A stretch of DNA of 64,000 nucleotides, taken from Chengkuizengella axinellae. Its GTDB lineage: Bacteria > Bacillota > Bacilli > Paenibacillales > KCTC-33759. This document shows positions 54,527-63,422 of this stretch, piece by piece; the stretch's first letter is position 1, and the number at the start of each line of letters is the position of its first letter. The stretch lies in contig NZ_JAVAMP010000015.1 of NCBI RefSeq assembly GCF_030730905.1, positions 25,971-89,970 on the forward strand, read 5' to 3'. The position numbers and the translations under genes are program-made. The notes below the pieces were generated by a model, which worked only from the letters and a program-made list of their open reading frames with translations, had not been told where the DNA came from and ran no database searches.

Positions 54527-55399
54527 ATGGATCATAAGAAAAAATTGATTATTGAAGCATCATTAAAACTCTTCTCTGAAAAGGGGTTTTATTCAACTTC
54601 TGTTCAAGATATAGCTGAACTATGTTCAATATCAAAAGCATCTTTATATAAATTTTTTCCTTCTAAAGAAGAGCTATTTATAAAAGTGTTTGAGTATCAT
54701 CAAAATATTATGTTTGAAAAAGCCGCTAGTTATTCTTTTGATAAAACGTTATCTCCTAAAGAATTATTACATAAACAACTTTGCACACAAATTGAAGATT
54801 TTCTAGAACTTAAAGATTTTATTCTCATGCAATTGAAATCCATTCCAGCAGATGAAAACAATAAACTTGCGCAAATGATGAAAAGAATGAAATCTCGAAT
54901 TATACTGTGGCAGAAAGAATGTATTAGTCAAGCTTATGGTAAAAATATTGAACCGTATGTATGGGATTTAACCCTTACGATACAAGGCTTAATAAAAGAA
55001 TATTTGTCCCTTCTATCCAGTGAAAATAAAAACGTCAATGTTACAGCCTTAGCAACAACTTTAATCGATCGTTTGGATGCAATAGTGAAAGATCTAACTT
55101 CACATGAACCTCAACCTCTTTTTACTCATGAAATGATGAATCAATATTTACAGCTATCCGATACATCTTTGTCAAAATCAGAAGAAGTTTCTACCTGCCT
55201 TATTAAGTTACAAAGTGATATTCGAGATTTAGATAATGAATGTAATCGTGAAAACCTATTAAATAGTGTAGCGATGCTGAAAGATGAAATTAATGCTGTA
55301 CAATCTAGAGAGTTTTTGCTTGATGCATTATTAAAATACATTGAAAAAGAAAAGTCACTTGAACCGACAGCTGCTAAACTTAGATCACTTATTTTATAG
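54527..55399 (+). CDS. TetR-family transcription repressor
   Basis: Regulator of 290 aa from ATG 54527; a GTG at 54515 is the alternative, both following AAGGAAGG. Helix-turn-helix about 8-52 (LFSEKGFYSTSVQDIAELCSISKASLYKFF). The C-terminal ligand domain is longer than the usual 190-200 aa, with a charged helical tail of about 80 residues. It is followed by an exporter after 38 bases, so it likely represses this operon until a drug binds. Confidence 0.85.
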   Translation: MDHKKKLIIEASLKLFSEKGFYSTSVQDIAELCSISKASLYKFFPSKEELFIKVFEYHQNIMFEKAASYSFDKTLSPKELLHKQLCTQIEDFLELKDFILMQLKSIPADENNKLAQMMKRMKSRIILWQKECISQAYGKNIEPYVWDLTLTIQGLIKEYLSLLSSENKNVNVTALATTLIDRLDAIVKDLTSHEPQPLFTHEMMNQYLQLSDTSLSKSEEVSTCLIKLQSDIRDLDNECNRENLLNSVAMLKDEINAVQSREFLLDALLKYIEKEKSLEPTAAKLRSLIL

Positions 55400-55437
55400 T
55401 CTAAACCTTTTTAAAAAGTTAACATAGGAGGAATACA

Positions 55438-57048
55438 ATGGAGCATTTAGAAAATAAACAAAAAATATTAATTATGATTGCGATTATGTCAGCAATGTTC
55501 TTTGCAGCTGTAAATATGACGATTGTGGGTACATCTTTGCCTAAAATCGTTTCAAAAATTGGCGGAATGGAATTCTTTGATTGGGTATTTACAATCTACA
55601 TGTTAACATCCACCATCACAGCGATGTTAGTAGGAAAATTATCTGATATTTATGGAAGAAAAATTTTCGTCCTGATCGGGATAGGAATTTTTATGGTTGG
55701 TGCATTTTTAAGCGGTACTTCCTCTACGATTTTCCATCTTATTATATATCGTGGAATTCAAGGTCTTGGGGGCGGGATGATCATGTCCACCGCCTTTACA
55801 ACAATAGGAGATTTATTTAATCCACGTGAACGAGGGAAATGGCAAGGAATGTTAGGAGCTGTATTTGGTTTATCAAGTTTGTTTGGACCTACACTTGGAG
55901 GATATATAGTAGATAATTTTGATTGGAGATGGGTTTTCTGGGTGTCCCTCCCTATTGGTGTTTTTGCTTTTGCTCTTATTTTACGACTTTATCCTTCTCA
56001 TAAAGTGACTGAAAAAGAACCTATTGACTATCTTGGGTCTATTACATTAACGACTTCCATCATATCACTTCTATTAGGATTCACTTGGGCGGGAGATAAA
56101 TACGATTGGGTTTCTTTTGAGATCATTGGATTATTTTCAACCACGATCATTTCCTTGATTGCATTTATTTTTATTGAATTAAAAGCTAAAAGTCCTGTTT
56201 TACCTCTTTTCTTATTCAAAAACAGTGTGTTTACAGTCTCCAATATCGGTGGTTTACTGATGGGAATGGGGATGTTTGGTACCATCATGTACGTTCCATT
56301 TTATGTTCAAGGCGTGCAAGGTGAATCTGCAACTGTTTCTGGATTAATAGAAATGGTGATGACAATAACTATGGTTATTTCAAGCATCATTGTCGGAAAT
56401 TTAATTACTAAGACAGGCAAATATAAAATTTTTTCTTTACTAGGATTTATTGTTATGGTTGTAGGACTTGTACTTAATTCAAGACTATCTGTTGATACAT
56501 CATTAACCATCCTTATTATTCAACTTATGGTCATCGGAATTGGTTTAGGAATGAATATGCCTGTATTTAATATTACTGTTCAAAATGCTGTAAGTCATAA
56601 ATACTTAGGTGTTGCTACTTCAGCTATGCAAACTTTTAGACAAATTGGGGGTACAATTGGTGTAGCTTTTCTTGGCTCTATTATGGGAAATAAAATGGCG
56701 GAAGAGCTTTCAAAATCACAAAACGGAGATATCCCTGCAATGCCAGCAGGAGTTGCAGAAAACATGGAAAATCTGCAAGATCCTCAAGTATTATTGGATT
56801 CCGAAAAATTAGAAAGCATCCAATCAGAACTACCAGCTGAAATATCCCCACTATTTGATCAGTTTATTCAAATGCTAAAGGAAGCACTAAATATATCAAT
56901 TACAACTGTGTTTTTAGTCAGTGCAGGTATTACCTTCGCAGCATTTGTTACCACACTGTTCTTAAAAGAAATTCCTTTGAGAACAACAAATAGTGATGAA
57001 GAAACGGAAGAAAAAGAAAAGCTTGTTTTATCTGAAAATCATTCCTAA
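55438..57048 (+). CDS. DHA2-family multidrug exporter (14 TM)
   Basis: Permease of 536 aa with about 14 hydrophobic helices. Signatures are VGKLSDIYGRKIFVLIGI (motif A) and GGGMIMSTAFTTIGDLFNPRERG and LGPTLGG-like motif C (FGPTLGGYIVD). The group includes LmrB, QacA and EmrB-like proton-drug antiporters. An AGGAGG ribosome binding site is present. Co-transcribed with the TetR gene upstream. Confidence 0.92.
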   Translation: MEHLENKQKILIMIAIMSAMFFAAVNMTIVGTSLPKIVSKIGGMEFFDWVFTIYMLTSTITAMLVGKLSDIYGRKIFVLIGIGIFMVGAFLSGTSSTIFHLIIYRGIQGLGGGMIMSTAFTTIGDLFNPRERGKWQGMLGAVFGLSSLFGPTLGGYIVDNFDWRWVFWVSLPIGVFAFALILRLYPSHKVTEKEPIDYLGSITLTTSIISLLLGFTWAGDKYDWVSFEIIGLFSTTIISLIAFIFIELKAKSPVLPLFLFKNSVFTVSNIGGLLMGMGMFGTIMYVPFYVQGVQGESATVSGLIEMVMTITMVISSIIVGNLITKTGKYKIFSLLGFIVMVVGLVLNSRLSVDTSLTILIIQLMVIGIGLGMNMPVFNITVQNAVSHKYLGVATSAMQTFRQIGGTIGVAFLGSIMGNKMAEELSKSQNGDIPAMPAGVAENMENLQDPQVLLDSEKLESIQSELPAEISPLFDQFIQMLKEALNISITTVFLVSAGITFAAFVTTLFLKEIPLRTTNSDEETEEKEKLVLSENHS

Positions 57049-57145
57049 TTGCAGAAAATCATCCCACGTTTTTTATTTGATGTAACACATCATCTCTATT
57101 TCGTACAATAATCTATAAGACTCTCTATACCTAATCCTAAGGACT

Positions 57146-57180
57146 AAAAAAACCCTACTCTAACGAATAGGGTTTTAAAA
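57146..57180. terminator. Bidirectional terminator
   Basis: AAAACCCTA pairs perfectly with TAGGGTTTT across a 10-base loop, between the exporter and the antiporter relic. Confidence 0.8.
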
Positions 57181-57225
57181 TTACTTATTTAAATCATGTT
57201 GTTTATGTTATAAATATCATTATTA

Positions 57226-57493
57226 TTATGTTTGTTTTTCTGTAAAAAACAATTTCATCATTGGAGGTGTAACAATCGTTGTTACCAACACAACAACAAC
57301 AATTACTGCAAGTATCGCCAATTGTACTGATTTCTTGTAATACATCTGTATCCGTAACAATACCTAAAACGGCTGGACCTAATACAATACCAATTAATAA
57401 CTTTCCTAGAACTGCAGGTTGGCCAAGTTGGACACTTAAATCACCTGCCAACTTTTAAAATAATAAAATCGCTGCTAATTCAATGATAAGCAC
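57226..57493 (-). pseudogene. Relic of a CPA2 cation:proton antiporter with a large internal deletion
   Basis: On the minus strand VLIIELAAILLF, then a TAA stop, then KLAGDLSVQLGQPAVLGKLL and IGIVLGPAVLGIVTDTD-x-LQEISTIG give the start of a KefB/NhaS-type antiporter. The next bases, in a shifted frame, read AILAVIVVVVLVTTIVTPPM and MKLFFTEKQT plus stop, the end of the last helix of the same family. About 300 residues between the two ends are missing. It cannot be functional. Confidence 0.85.
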
Positions 57494-57682
57494 TTCATTT
57501 TACCTCTTTCTTATGATTAAGGCTTTTCGATAGTATTCCTCCTGCATTTCAAAACATACTGAATTGAATTCAAGAAGGTTATCTCTTTCGTGATGATCTC
57601 AAAAAGAAATACGGGGTAAACATGAAGTTGGTTTCACTTTTTCAATAAAAATATATATAAAGTATAAAAACATCTTGTTTGC

Positions 57683-57713
57683 AAAAAAACCCCACTCATT
57701 AAAGTGAGGATTT
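57683..57713 (-). terminator. Intrinsic terminator
   Basis: Minus-strand stem CCTCACT / AGTGGGG (one G-U) followed by seven T, immediately after the stop of the gene at 57719. Confidence 0.7.
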
Positions 57714-57718
57714 CACAA

Positions 57719-58201
57719 TCATTTTATTATTGAAACAGCGGTTGCATTTAATGCACGAAATTGAACTCCTGGTAGAATGATTCCACCTTGTGATTCTTGA
57801 ACACTGGCAATCATGTACAATGATTCTTGAATCCCTTCTGTTACTACTGTTAAATTGGGAGTTGTATTACTTTCAAATGCAATAGACTCAACATTATTAT
57901 TTTGTACAGTATTAAGGATTGATCCACTAATCGTTTCTCTTAATTGTGGTGTAAGCTCTTTACAATTATCACCTATTCCATCAAGTAATTGATAATTTAA
58001 ATTCATCTTAAAAGCTGCATCCTGTTGAAGAATCTCTGTTCCTCCCAATAAAAAATTGAGTTCAAAAAATCCATCTATTTTAAAGCTATTATGATATTTG
58101 TAACAATCAGGTATAACTAAATTTAAAATCACTCTATTTTCACCAGTTTGTGGTAAGTCTATTCGAGGATTATTCGTTTGAGCATAGAATACTTTAGACA
58201 T
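57719..58201 (-). CDS. Hypothetical beta-rich protein, tandem copy 1
   Basis: Product of 160 aa, no signal peptide or membrane helix. It shares with the next upstream gene the segments FKIDGFFELNFL, NYQLLDGIGDNCKELTPQL, ETISGS and FESNTTPNLTVV, and ends in FRALNATAVSII. Strands dominate. GGGGGGATAAGTG precedes the ATG chosen (a GTG at 58204 also possible). A shared sequence ending F-R-(A/S)-x-N resembles the ends of the small proteins at 61.5 and 63.4 kb. Function unknown; not a recognised family. Confidence 0.65.
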   Translation of the reverse strand: MSKVFYAQTNNPRIDLPQTGENRVILNLVIPDCYKYHNSFKIDGFFELNFLLGGTEILQQDAAFKMNLNYQLLDGIGDNCKELTPQLRETISGSILNTVQNNNVESIAFESNTTPNLTVVTEGIQESLYMIASVQESQGGIILPGVQFRALNATAVSIIK

Positions 58202-58263
58202 CACTTATCCCCCCTTCACAATGTGAGTTTAGTTAAAAAATTATTGATTTTAAATTTTTTACT

Positions 58264-58749
58264 TCAATTAATAACCGATACGTTCATTGAGCGAAAATTT
58301 ACAAAAGGAAGCACTACCCCTCCTTCTATTCGAGTAATGTTTGCCACTAAATTTAAGGTATCAAAAGATAAACCGCCTGCTATAATCGTTAGATTCGGTG
58401 TTGTGTTGCTTTCAAATTCTATGATAGGATCTGTCTCTAGTTCTTGGTTGAATATGACCGTCCCACTTATCGTTTCTGCTAATCTAGGGGTAAGTTCGGT
58501 ACAGATTTCACCTAGCCCATTAAATAGCTGGTAATTTAAACCTATTACAAATGGTAGGTTTTGACTTTGATTTAATTCATTATTAAGCCCAGCTCCTACC
58601 AAAAAATTTAATTCAAAAAAAGCATCTATTTTAAACATTTTGTGTTTATAACACTTGGGTATATCTAATGCTATTAATGTCCGATTGTCTCCATCTACTG
58701 GTAATTCTATTAAAGGCTCAACTGCTTGCTCAAAAAAGATAGGTATCAT
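58264..58749 (-). CDS. Hypothetical beta-rich protein, tandem copy 2
   Basis: Product of 161 aa, paralogue of the 57719 gene: FKIDAFFELNFLVG, NYQLFNGLGEICTELTPRL, ETISGT and FESNTTPNLTII. It ends FRSMNVSVIN. GGAGGTG precedes the ATG. The gap to the downstream copy is 62 bases in the same direction, so they form an operon. No localisation signal. Function unknown. Confidence 0.65.
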   Translation of the reverse strand: MIPIFFEQAVEPLIELPVDGDNRTLIALDIPKCYKHKMFKIDAFFELNFLVGAGLNNELNQSQNLPFVIGLNYQLFNGLGEICTELTPRLAETISGTVIFNQELETDPIIEFESNTTPNLTIIAGGLSFDTLNLVANITRIEGGVVLPFVNFRSMNVSVIN

Positions 58750-58853
58750 TTATATCTTTCACCTCCCATACCAAAACATAATATAATCTATTCAGAAAAA
58801 GAGATTTTGCTTGTACGAATAACTAATAACTAAAAGAATGTGTATAAAGACAT

Positions 58854-58886
58854 AAAAAAAGCCGTATTCCTATATGGAATGCAGCT
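58854..58886 (-). terminator. Intrinsic terminator of the HAD gene
   Basis: Minus strand GCTGCATTCC, short loop, GGAATACGGC followed by seven T, about 40 bases past the stop codon. One stem mismatch. Confidence 0.75.
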
Positions 58887-58924
58887 TCTGAAAACTATGA
58901 GTTAATTTTAAAATTTTAAATTTA

Positions 58925-59581
58925 CTATTTGTTGATCTGTGATATTACAGATGCCAAAGATACCTCTGCCATCGAAGTGATTTGTACATCAACTTCTTCG
59001 AATGGCAACAACTTTGTAATATCGTTTGGAATAGTGACACAATGTAGACCTGCAGCTTTAGCAGCTTGTGCTCCTTTTGGCGAATCTTCAATCGCTATAG
59101 CCTCATCAGCAGATATCTCGAGTTCCTTAATGGCTTCTAAGTATAATGCTGGATCTGGTTTTACCTTTTCAACATCGTCAGAGGTTTTAATGATTTCAAA
59201 ATACTGTCTAATATTACACTTTTCCAAAAAATACTCTACCCATTCTCGATTCGAACTTGAAGCGATTGCCAAACGTAATCCCCGCTCTTTTGCTTCATCA
59301 AAGTACGCTTTCACCCCAGGTCGCAGCTCTTTCTTCTCCATCACTTGTTTATGTTTTTTACTTGTAATCTCTCTAACTTCTTGAAGATTTACTTCTTTGG
59401 TGGCGTTTTCCTGTAAATAATCGTATAAAATATGGATTCCATCCGTTCCAATCACTTGACTCCATACTTCAATTGGAAGGTCTACACCATAATCCTTATA
59501 AGTTTCTAAATAAACATCATACCACGGTGTTTCTGTGTCTAATATTGTTCCGTCAAAGTCGAATACGATTGCTTTAATCAT
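58925..59581 (-). CDS. HAD-family hydrolase, beta-phosphoglucomutase-like
   Basis: Protein of 218 aa. Motif 1 VFDFDGTILDTE, motif 2 IASSSN, motif 3 Lys in VEKVKPDP and motif 4 IEDSPKG are intact. The cap domain (about 15-80) is of C1 type. YhcW-like proteins have this form. It probably dephosphorylates a small metabolite. AGGAGGAC precedes the ATG. Confidence 0.88.
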   Translation of the reverse strand: MIKAIVFDFDGTILDTETPWYDVYLETYKDYGVDLPIEVWSQVIGTDGIHILYDYLQENATKEVNLQEVREITSKKHKQVMEKKELRPGVKAYFDEAKERGLRLAIASSSNREWVEYFLEKCNIRQYFEIIKTSDDVEKVKPDPALYLEAIKELEISADEAIAIEDSPKGAQAAKAAGLHCVTIPNDITKLLPFEEVDVQITSMAEVSLASVISQINK

Positions 59582-59621
59582 AAAAATGTCCTCCTAGTTG
59601 TAATTAAAAATAACTTAAGTT

Positions 59622-60008
59622 TTATTTCAACTTATTCGTGTACTTCGATCTATTTTCTATAACCTTCTCTGTGTTATTCATCCCCCAGCTTTTCAACATA
59701 AGGATTAATGGACGTAGCTCTTGTCCAAATTCTGTTAATGAGTATTCTACCTTAGGAGGAACTTCCCTATAAACTTCGCGATGGATGATCCCATCCGCTT
59801 CCAATTCTCTAAGTTGAAGTGTTAACATCCTTTGAGTAATTCCGTTATTTAATCTTTTTAATTCATTAAATCTTTTTTTACCATCTAATAAATAATAAAT
59901 AATAACACTCTTCCATTTCCCTCCTATTACGTCAATTGTAGCTTCTACTGAACATGAATATTTATCTATGGAAAAGTAGCGAGCATCGTTGTTATTTGAT
60001 GACTTCAT
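59622..60008 (-). CDS. HxlR-family transcription regulator
   Basis: Winged-helix regulator of 128 aa. YSCSVEATIDVIGGKWKSVIIYYLLDGKKRFNELKRL is the HxlR start, with a cysteine (YSCSVE) at the position used for thiol sensing in YodB. NGITQRMLTLQLRELEADGII is the recognition region. The ATG 6 bases after AAGGAG is chosen. Divergent from a nitroreductase gene, with two inverted repeats in between, so it likely represses that gene until an electrophile reacts with it. Confidence 0.9.
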   Translation of the reverse strand: MKSSNNNDARYFSIDKYSCSVEATIDVIGGKWKSVIIYYLLDGKKRFNELKRLNNGITQRMLTLQLRELEADGIIHREVYREVPPKVEYSLTEFGQELRPLILMLKSWGMNNTEKVIENRSKYTNKLK

Positions 60009-60028
60009 CATATGCTCCTTTCTATTAT

Positions 60029-60078
60029 TAGTATATTTATTGATACTATAGCACAAAAATGTGCGTACTTACATTTTT
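60029..60078. promoter_or_regulatory. Two inverted repeats between hxlR-type and nitroreductase genes
   Basis: TAGTAT and ATACTA (60029-60048) are separated by 8 bases; AAAAATGT and ACATTTTT (60055-60078) are also separated by 8 bases. Both arms match perfectly. Equal spacing and place between divergent genes fit binding sites for the HxlR dimer. Confidence 0.55.
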
Positions 60079-60185
60079 GCTCTATTGAGATTATACTCTA
60101 TATTCAAGTTACAGTATCACCTAGTGGATGTTGAGTTTTGTCGTTCTTGATTAATGAATAAATAATAAAGGGAGTAGAAATAAAC

Positions 60186-60866
60186 ATGAAATTAGAAACA
60201 AAGTTCAATAAGAAAGATATTCTTTCCGCGTATGAATATAGACATGCAAGTAAAGAGTTTGATCCAAACAAAAAAATATCTGAAGATGACTTTAACTTTA
60301 TCTTAGAGACAGGAAGACTTTCTCCTAGCTCATTCGGGTTTGAACCATGGAAGTTTATTGTAATTCAAAACGAGAAACTTAGAGAAAAATTAAAAATAGT
60401 TAGCTCTGGTGGTCAAAAACAAATCCCTTCATCAAGCCATTTTGTTATTATACTTTCTCGAACGAAAAAACACCTTAATTACGACTCGGATTATATTCAA
60501 TCCATAATGAAAAATGTTCAACAGTTACCACAAGAAGTGATAGAAATAATGGTTAAATTTTATAAAGACTTTATTAAACATGATATAAAACTAGTAGAGG
60601 GGGATCGATTATTTTTTGAATGGGGAGCAAGACAAACATACATAGCATTAGGGAACATGATGACATCAGCAGCAATGATAGGAATCGATTCTTGTCCAAT
60701 GGAAGGATTTAACAAAAAACAAGCAGAAAAGATTCTAAAAGATGAAGGAATCATGCCTGCTTCAGGGTTTGGCATTTCTTCTATGGTAACATTTGGTTAC
60801 AGAATAGAGAATCCTCTTCCCAAAAAAAGACAAGCATTGGACGAAATTGTTGAATGGGTTAACTAA
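60186..60866 (+). CDS. Nitroreductase-family NAD(P)H oxidoreductase
   Basis: Flavoenzyme of 226 aa. YEYRHASKEFDPNKKISEDDF and TGRLSPSSFGFEPWKFIVI are the FMN-binding start of the group; IGIDSCPMEGFNKKQAEKIL and FGYRIENP close it. It reduces nitro compounds or quinones with NADPH. Divergent from an HxlR-type regulator, a frequent pairing in electrophile defence (for example YodB/YodC). Start has GGGAG upstream. Confidence 0.9.
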   Translation: MKLETKFNKKDILSAYEYRHASKEFDPNKKISEDDFNFILETGRLSPSSFGFEPWKFIVIQNEKLREKLKIVSSGGQKQIPSSSHFVIILSRTKKHLNYDSDYIQSIMKNVQQLPQEVIEIMVKFYKDFIKHDIKLVEGDRLFFEWGARQTYIALGNMMTSAAMIGIDSCPMEGFNKKQAEKILKDEGIMPASGFGISSMVTFGYRIENPLPKKRQALDEIVEWVN

Positions 60867-60924
60867 TTATAATTTTACTTAATTAGGTTATCTTATTACT
60901 GTGTATATTTAAGGGAGTGATTTG

Positions 60925-61362
60925 ATGACTGATTTAAGAAATAACTTAAACGAATTATTGGCAAATTTAAATGTAATGTATACAAAACTTCACAACTATC
61001 ACTGGTTTGTAACAGGAGAACATTTTTTTGAACTGCATAAAGCTTCTGAAGAATTATACGGTGAAGTAGCAGCCTTTATAGACGAAGTGGCAGAAAAAAT
61101 GTTAGCTTCTAATATGATACCAGCTGCAACAATGAAAGAGTACTTACAACTAGCTTCTATTGAAGAAGCAAAAAATGGACTTAGTGCAGGTGAAATGGTG
61201 CAGTCGATTACAGACGATATCTCTAAATTGATTCTTGACTTGAAAAATGGGATTGGACTAGCGGATCAGGAAAATCATATCTGCATTTCAAATTTACTTC
61301 AAGACATTTTATGTCATTTTGAAATGGAACATTGGAAGCTCTCCGCTTATTTAAACAGTTAG
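60925..61362 (+). CDS. dps: Second Dps-family ferritin
   Basis: Protein of 145 aa, clearly paralogous to the Dps at 29026: LHNYHWFVTGEHFFELHKASEELY holds the ferroxidase ligands, then DEVAEKML. The ATG at 60925 follows GGGAGTG; one ATG earlier is possible. Upstream 60866-60895 contains only one good half of a PerR-like box (TTATAAT), unlike the first copy, so the two may be regulated differently. Confidence 0.92.
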   Translation: MTDLRNNLNELLANLNVMYTKLHNYHWFVTGEHFFELHKASEELYGEVAAFIDEVAEKMLASNMIPAATMKEYLQLASIEEAKNGLSAGEMVQSITDDISKLILDLKNGIGLADQENHICISNLLQDILCHFEMEHWKLSAYLNS

Positions 61363-61436
61363 GTTAATTATTTTTCACAAAATTCTCAAGCCAAATGTCA
61401 ACTTTTTGTATAAAATTTAATAAGAATGAAACTCAA

Positions 61437-61475
61437 CTCCAAATAAAAAAAGCTAAATGTTTTTTTATTTGGAGT
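61437..61475. terminator. Bidirectional terminator
   Basis: CTCCAAATAAAAAA pairs with TTTTTTATTTGGAG around a short loop, between the convergent Dps and small-protein genes; either strand gives a T-run. Confidence 0.8.
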
Positions 61476-61488
61476 ACTATCAATATTA

Positions 61489-61866
61489 TCAATTTACCTG
61501 AGTATTCACAAGGAACGTGGCTTTCTTACTAGGGTCAAACACAATGGCGTTAAATGCTCTGCTTTGAAAATCTGACGTAACCACTAGACTGAGAGTTAGA
61601 ACCGCTTCATAAATATGGCATCCACTAGGTGGTTCATCAACCCAAGTCAAATTAGGTAAAATAACATCGCTTCCATCAGCGTCTATTTCAACTGTAACAA
61701 TGGTTTGGAATACTCCATTATTTGTAGACCTCCTAAAACTTAATGTGCCTGTTGCATTCATTACATTTTCAACAGAAAATACAGTATCCAACTTCACTTT
61801 TGATCCTCTGTGAGTTCTAATATCTGGTAAAGTTAAAGTAACCGTAATTACACTAGGAGCCATCAT
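61489..61866 (-). CDS. Small beta-rich protein of the methyltransferase array, copy 3
   Basis: Product of 125 aa from ATG 61866 with AAGGTGG upstream. It carries VTLTLPDI, FRRSTNNG, LPNLTWVDEPPSGCHIYEAVLT, FQSRAFNAIVFDPSKKA and ends NTQVN, all shared with the copy at 63423 and the broken one at 62727. No signal peptide. It follows the methyltransferase by 22 bases, so the two form an operon. Function unknown. Confidence 0.7.
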   Translation of the reverse strand: MMAPSVITVTLTLPDIRTHRGSKVKLDTVFSVENVMNATGTLSFRRSTNNGVFQTIVTVEIDADGSDVILPNLTWVDEPPSGCHIYEAVLTLSLVVTSDFQSRAFNAIVFDPSKKATFLVNTQVN

Positions 61867-61888
61867 GATACCACCTTTTATTGCAAAT

Positions 61889-62656
61889 TTAAAGTTTTTG
61901 ACAAACGATAACAATGTAATGATTATCGAAGTGAAATGGTTTCTCCCTCCACCCCCTATATATATGGAGTAATTTAAAACCATTACTTTCCAAAGTATTT
62001 ACTAATGTTTCAATGGGAGTATAACGAAGTTTCGATATCGAGACCCTTTCTTCTACTATACTGTTATTCTTAAGAAACTCTCTAGTTAGTTTATAATGAA
62101 TAATATCAGCATCGGCTTCCACATTCATTTCATAATAAATCTTACATTTTCGATTCTTAACATCGGTGATCGTTCGATATATTTCCTTGGTTGAAGGAAG
62201 ACTAGAACATTGTTTGGAAGGTAACATCGTATCAAAAATAAATACACCTTTTTTCTCTAATATATGGTGAATTGATTGAAATAACGAATGTTGATGTTCG
62301 TCTGTTAGGAAATGTTGAAATGCCCTACCCACCATATAAGTAAATGGTGAATACGTATTTAAAATTAAATACATACAGTTTTGATTTATCCAGCTAACAT
62401 TATGATCAGGTTTTGTTTTTTCTCTAGCTCTTTCCAACATGCCTTCGTGAACATCTACACCAAGCAAACAATATCCTTTTTCTGCAAAAGGAATTGTTAT
62501 TCGACCTGTCCCACATGCTAAATCAACAATGGTTTGCTGTTTTATTTTTAATTTTTCAGCCCATTTTATTAAAAAAGCAAGTTCATTTGTTTTTTTGTTT
62601 TCTATATCGTACAACTTGGGATCATCATACTCTGATAAATCCCAGTCTACTTTCAT
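61889..62656 (-). CDS. Class I SAM-dependent methyltransferase
   Basis: Protein of 255 aa from the ATG giving MKVDWDLSEYDDPKLYD (AGAGGG upstream); the open frame goes back to 62719. Motif I VDLACGTGRITIPFAEKG, motif II LGVDVHEGML, motif IV region YMVGRAFQHFL, post-motif VFIFDTML. The C-terminal GWREKPFHFDNHYIVIVCQKL matches the truncated copy at 63099. It probably methylates a small molecule, substrate unknown. Directly upstream of the small protein. Confidence 0.85.
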   Translation of the reverse strand: MKVDWDLSEYDDPKLYDIENKKTNELAFLIKWAEKLKIKQQTIVDLACGTGRITIPFAEKGYCLLGVDVHEGMLERAREKTKPDHNVSWINQNCMYLILNTYSPFTYMVGRAFQHFLTDEHQHSLFQSIHHILEKKGVFIFDTMLPSKQCSSLPSTKEIYRTITDVKNRKCKIYYEMNVEADADIIHYKLTREFLKNNSIVEERVSISKLRYTPIETLVNTLESNGFKLLHIYRGWREKPFHFDNHYIVIVCQKL

Positions 62657-62726
62657 TTGAAATACACCCTCTTTCTTCTTTTTTTGAATATTAAGATTTT
62701 TCATAATTTCATATATCATTGAACTT

Positions 62727-63075
62727 TTGTTTGAACAAGAAACTGGATTTTGTTATTTTTATCAAAACGATCGCATTAAAGGATCTGGCTTTAAAATCAT
62801 TAACATTAACTAGGTTGTTTAAAGTGAATACTGCCTCATATACATGACAACCTTCTGGTGGCTCATCTACCCACCTCAGATTTGGAAGTATAATATCACT
62901 TGATGTTTCTATTCGTTTTGAGGTGTTCCATCGTTTGTAGATCGCCTAAAACCAAGCAAACCTCCATTATCAATTACATTTTCTACTGAAAGAGACGCAT
63001 CTAACTTCAGCTTTGCACCATTTTGAGTTCAGATACTTTAAGAGTCAAAATTACTGTTTCAGGTGGTGCTGGCAT
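62727..63075 (-). pseudogene. Broken copy 2 of the small beta-rich protein
   Basis: Start ATG 63075 with AGGAGGGG upstream begins MPAPPETVILTLKVSELK. Translation then needs at least three frame changes: near 63020 (AAAA where five A restore NGAKLKLDASLSVEN), near 62915 (before ETSSDIILPNLRWVDEPPEG) and near 62765 (TTTT where five T restore AIVFDKNNK...). Between them the sequence matches the intact copies closely. Two of the three lie in single-base runs, so read errors cannot be ruled out for those. Confidence 0.8.
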
Positions 63076-63098
63076 AATACCCCTCCTACGTTATGAAT

Positions 63099-63344
63099 TT
63101 AAACCTTTTTGCAAACAAGAACAACGTGACTTGTAGCAGATTCAAACGGCTTTTCTCTCCATCCAGTAAATTTATGAAGTAATTGGAAACCATTACTTTG
63201 TAAATGATTCTCCACTACTGCAATAGAAGTATGACGATTTTTTTTTACAAATTCTCGTGTAAACTGATAATGCATAATCTGTGTATGTGGATCGTATTTC
63301 TTATCAAAATATATATTACATTTTCGATGTTTCCAATTTGTCAT
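63099..63344 (-). pseudogene. C-terminal fragment of a methyltransferase
   Basis: Frame of 81 aa matching the end of the methyltransferase at 61889: WKHRKCNIYFDKKYDPHTQIMHYQFTREFVKKN against VKNRKCKIYYEMN...REFLKNN, then GFQLLHKFTGWREKPFE. The first about 170 residues, including the SAM site, are missing. A decayed duplicate. Confidence 0.8.
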
Positions 63345-63422
63345 CGTTTTAAATAATATGTTTGATCAATGGCTTCGTTTGATCATTTTATTCTGAGAAA
63401 TGAATTGCTTCTAATATCAAAA

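Noticed and set aside
62727..63075. All frameshifts here taken as true mutations
   Set aside because: Two of three shifts are in runs of A or T, where read errors are common. The neighbouring methyltransferase truncation is real, so decay is likely, but each single shift is not proven.
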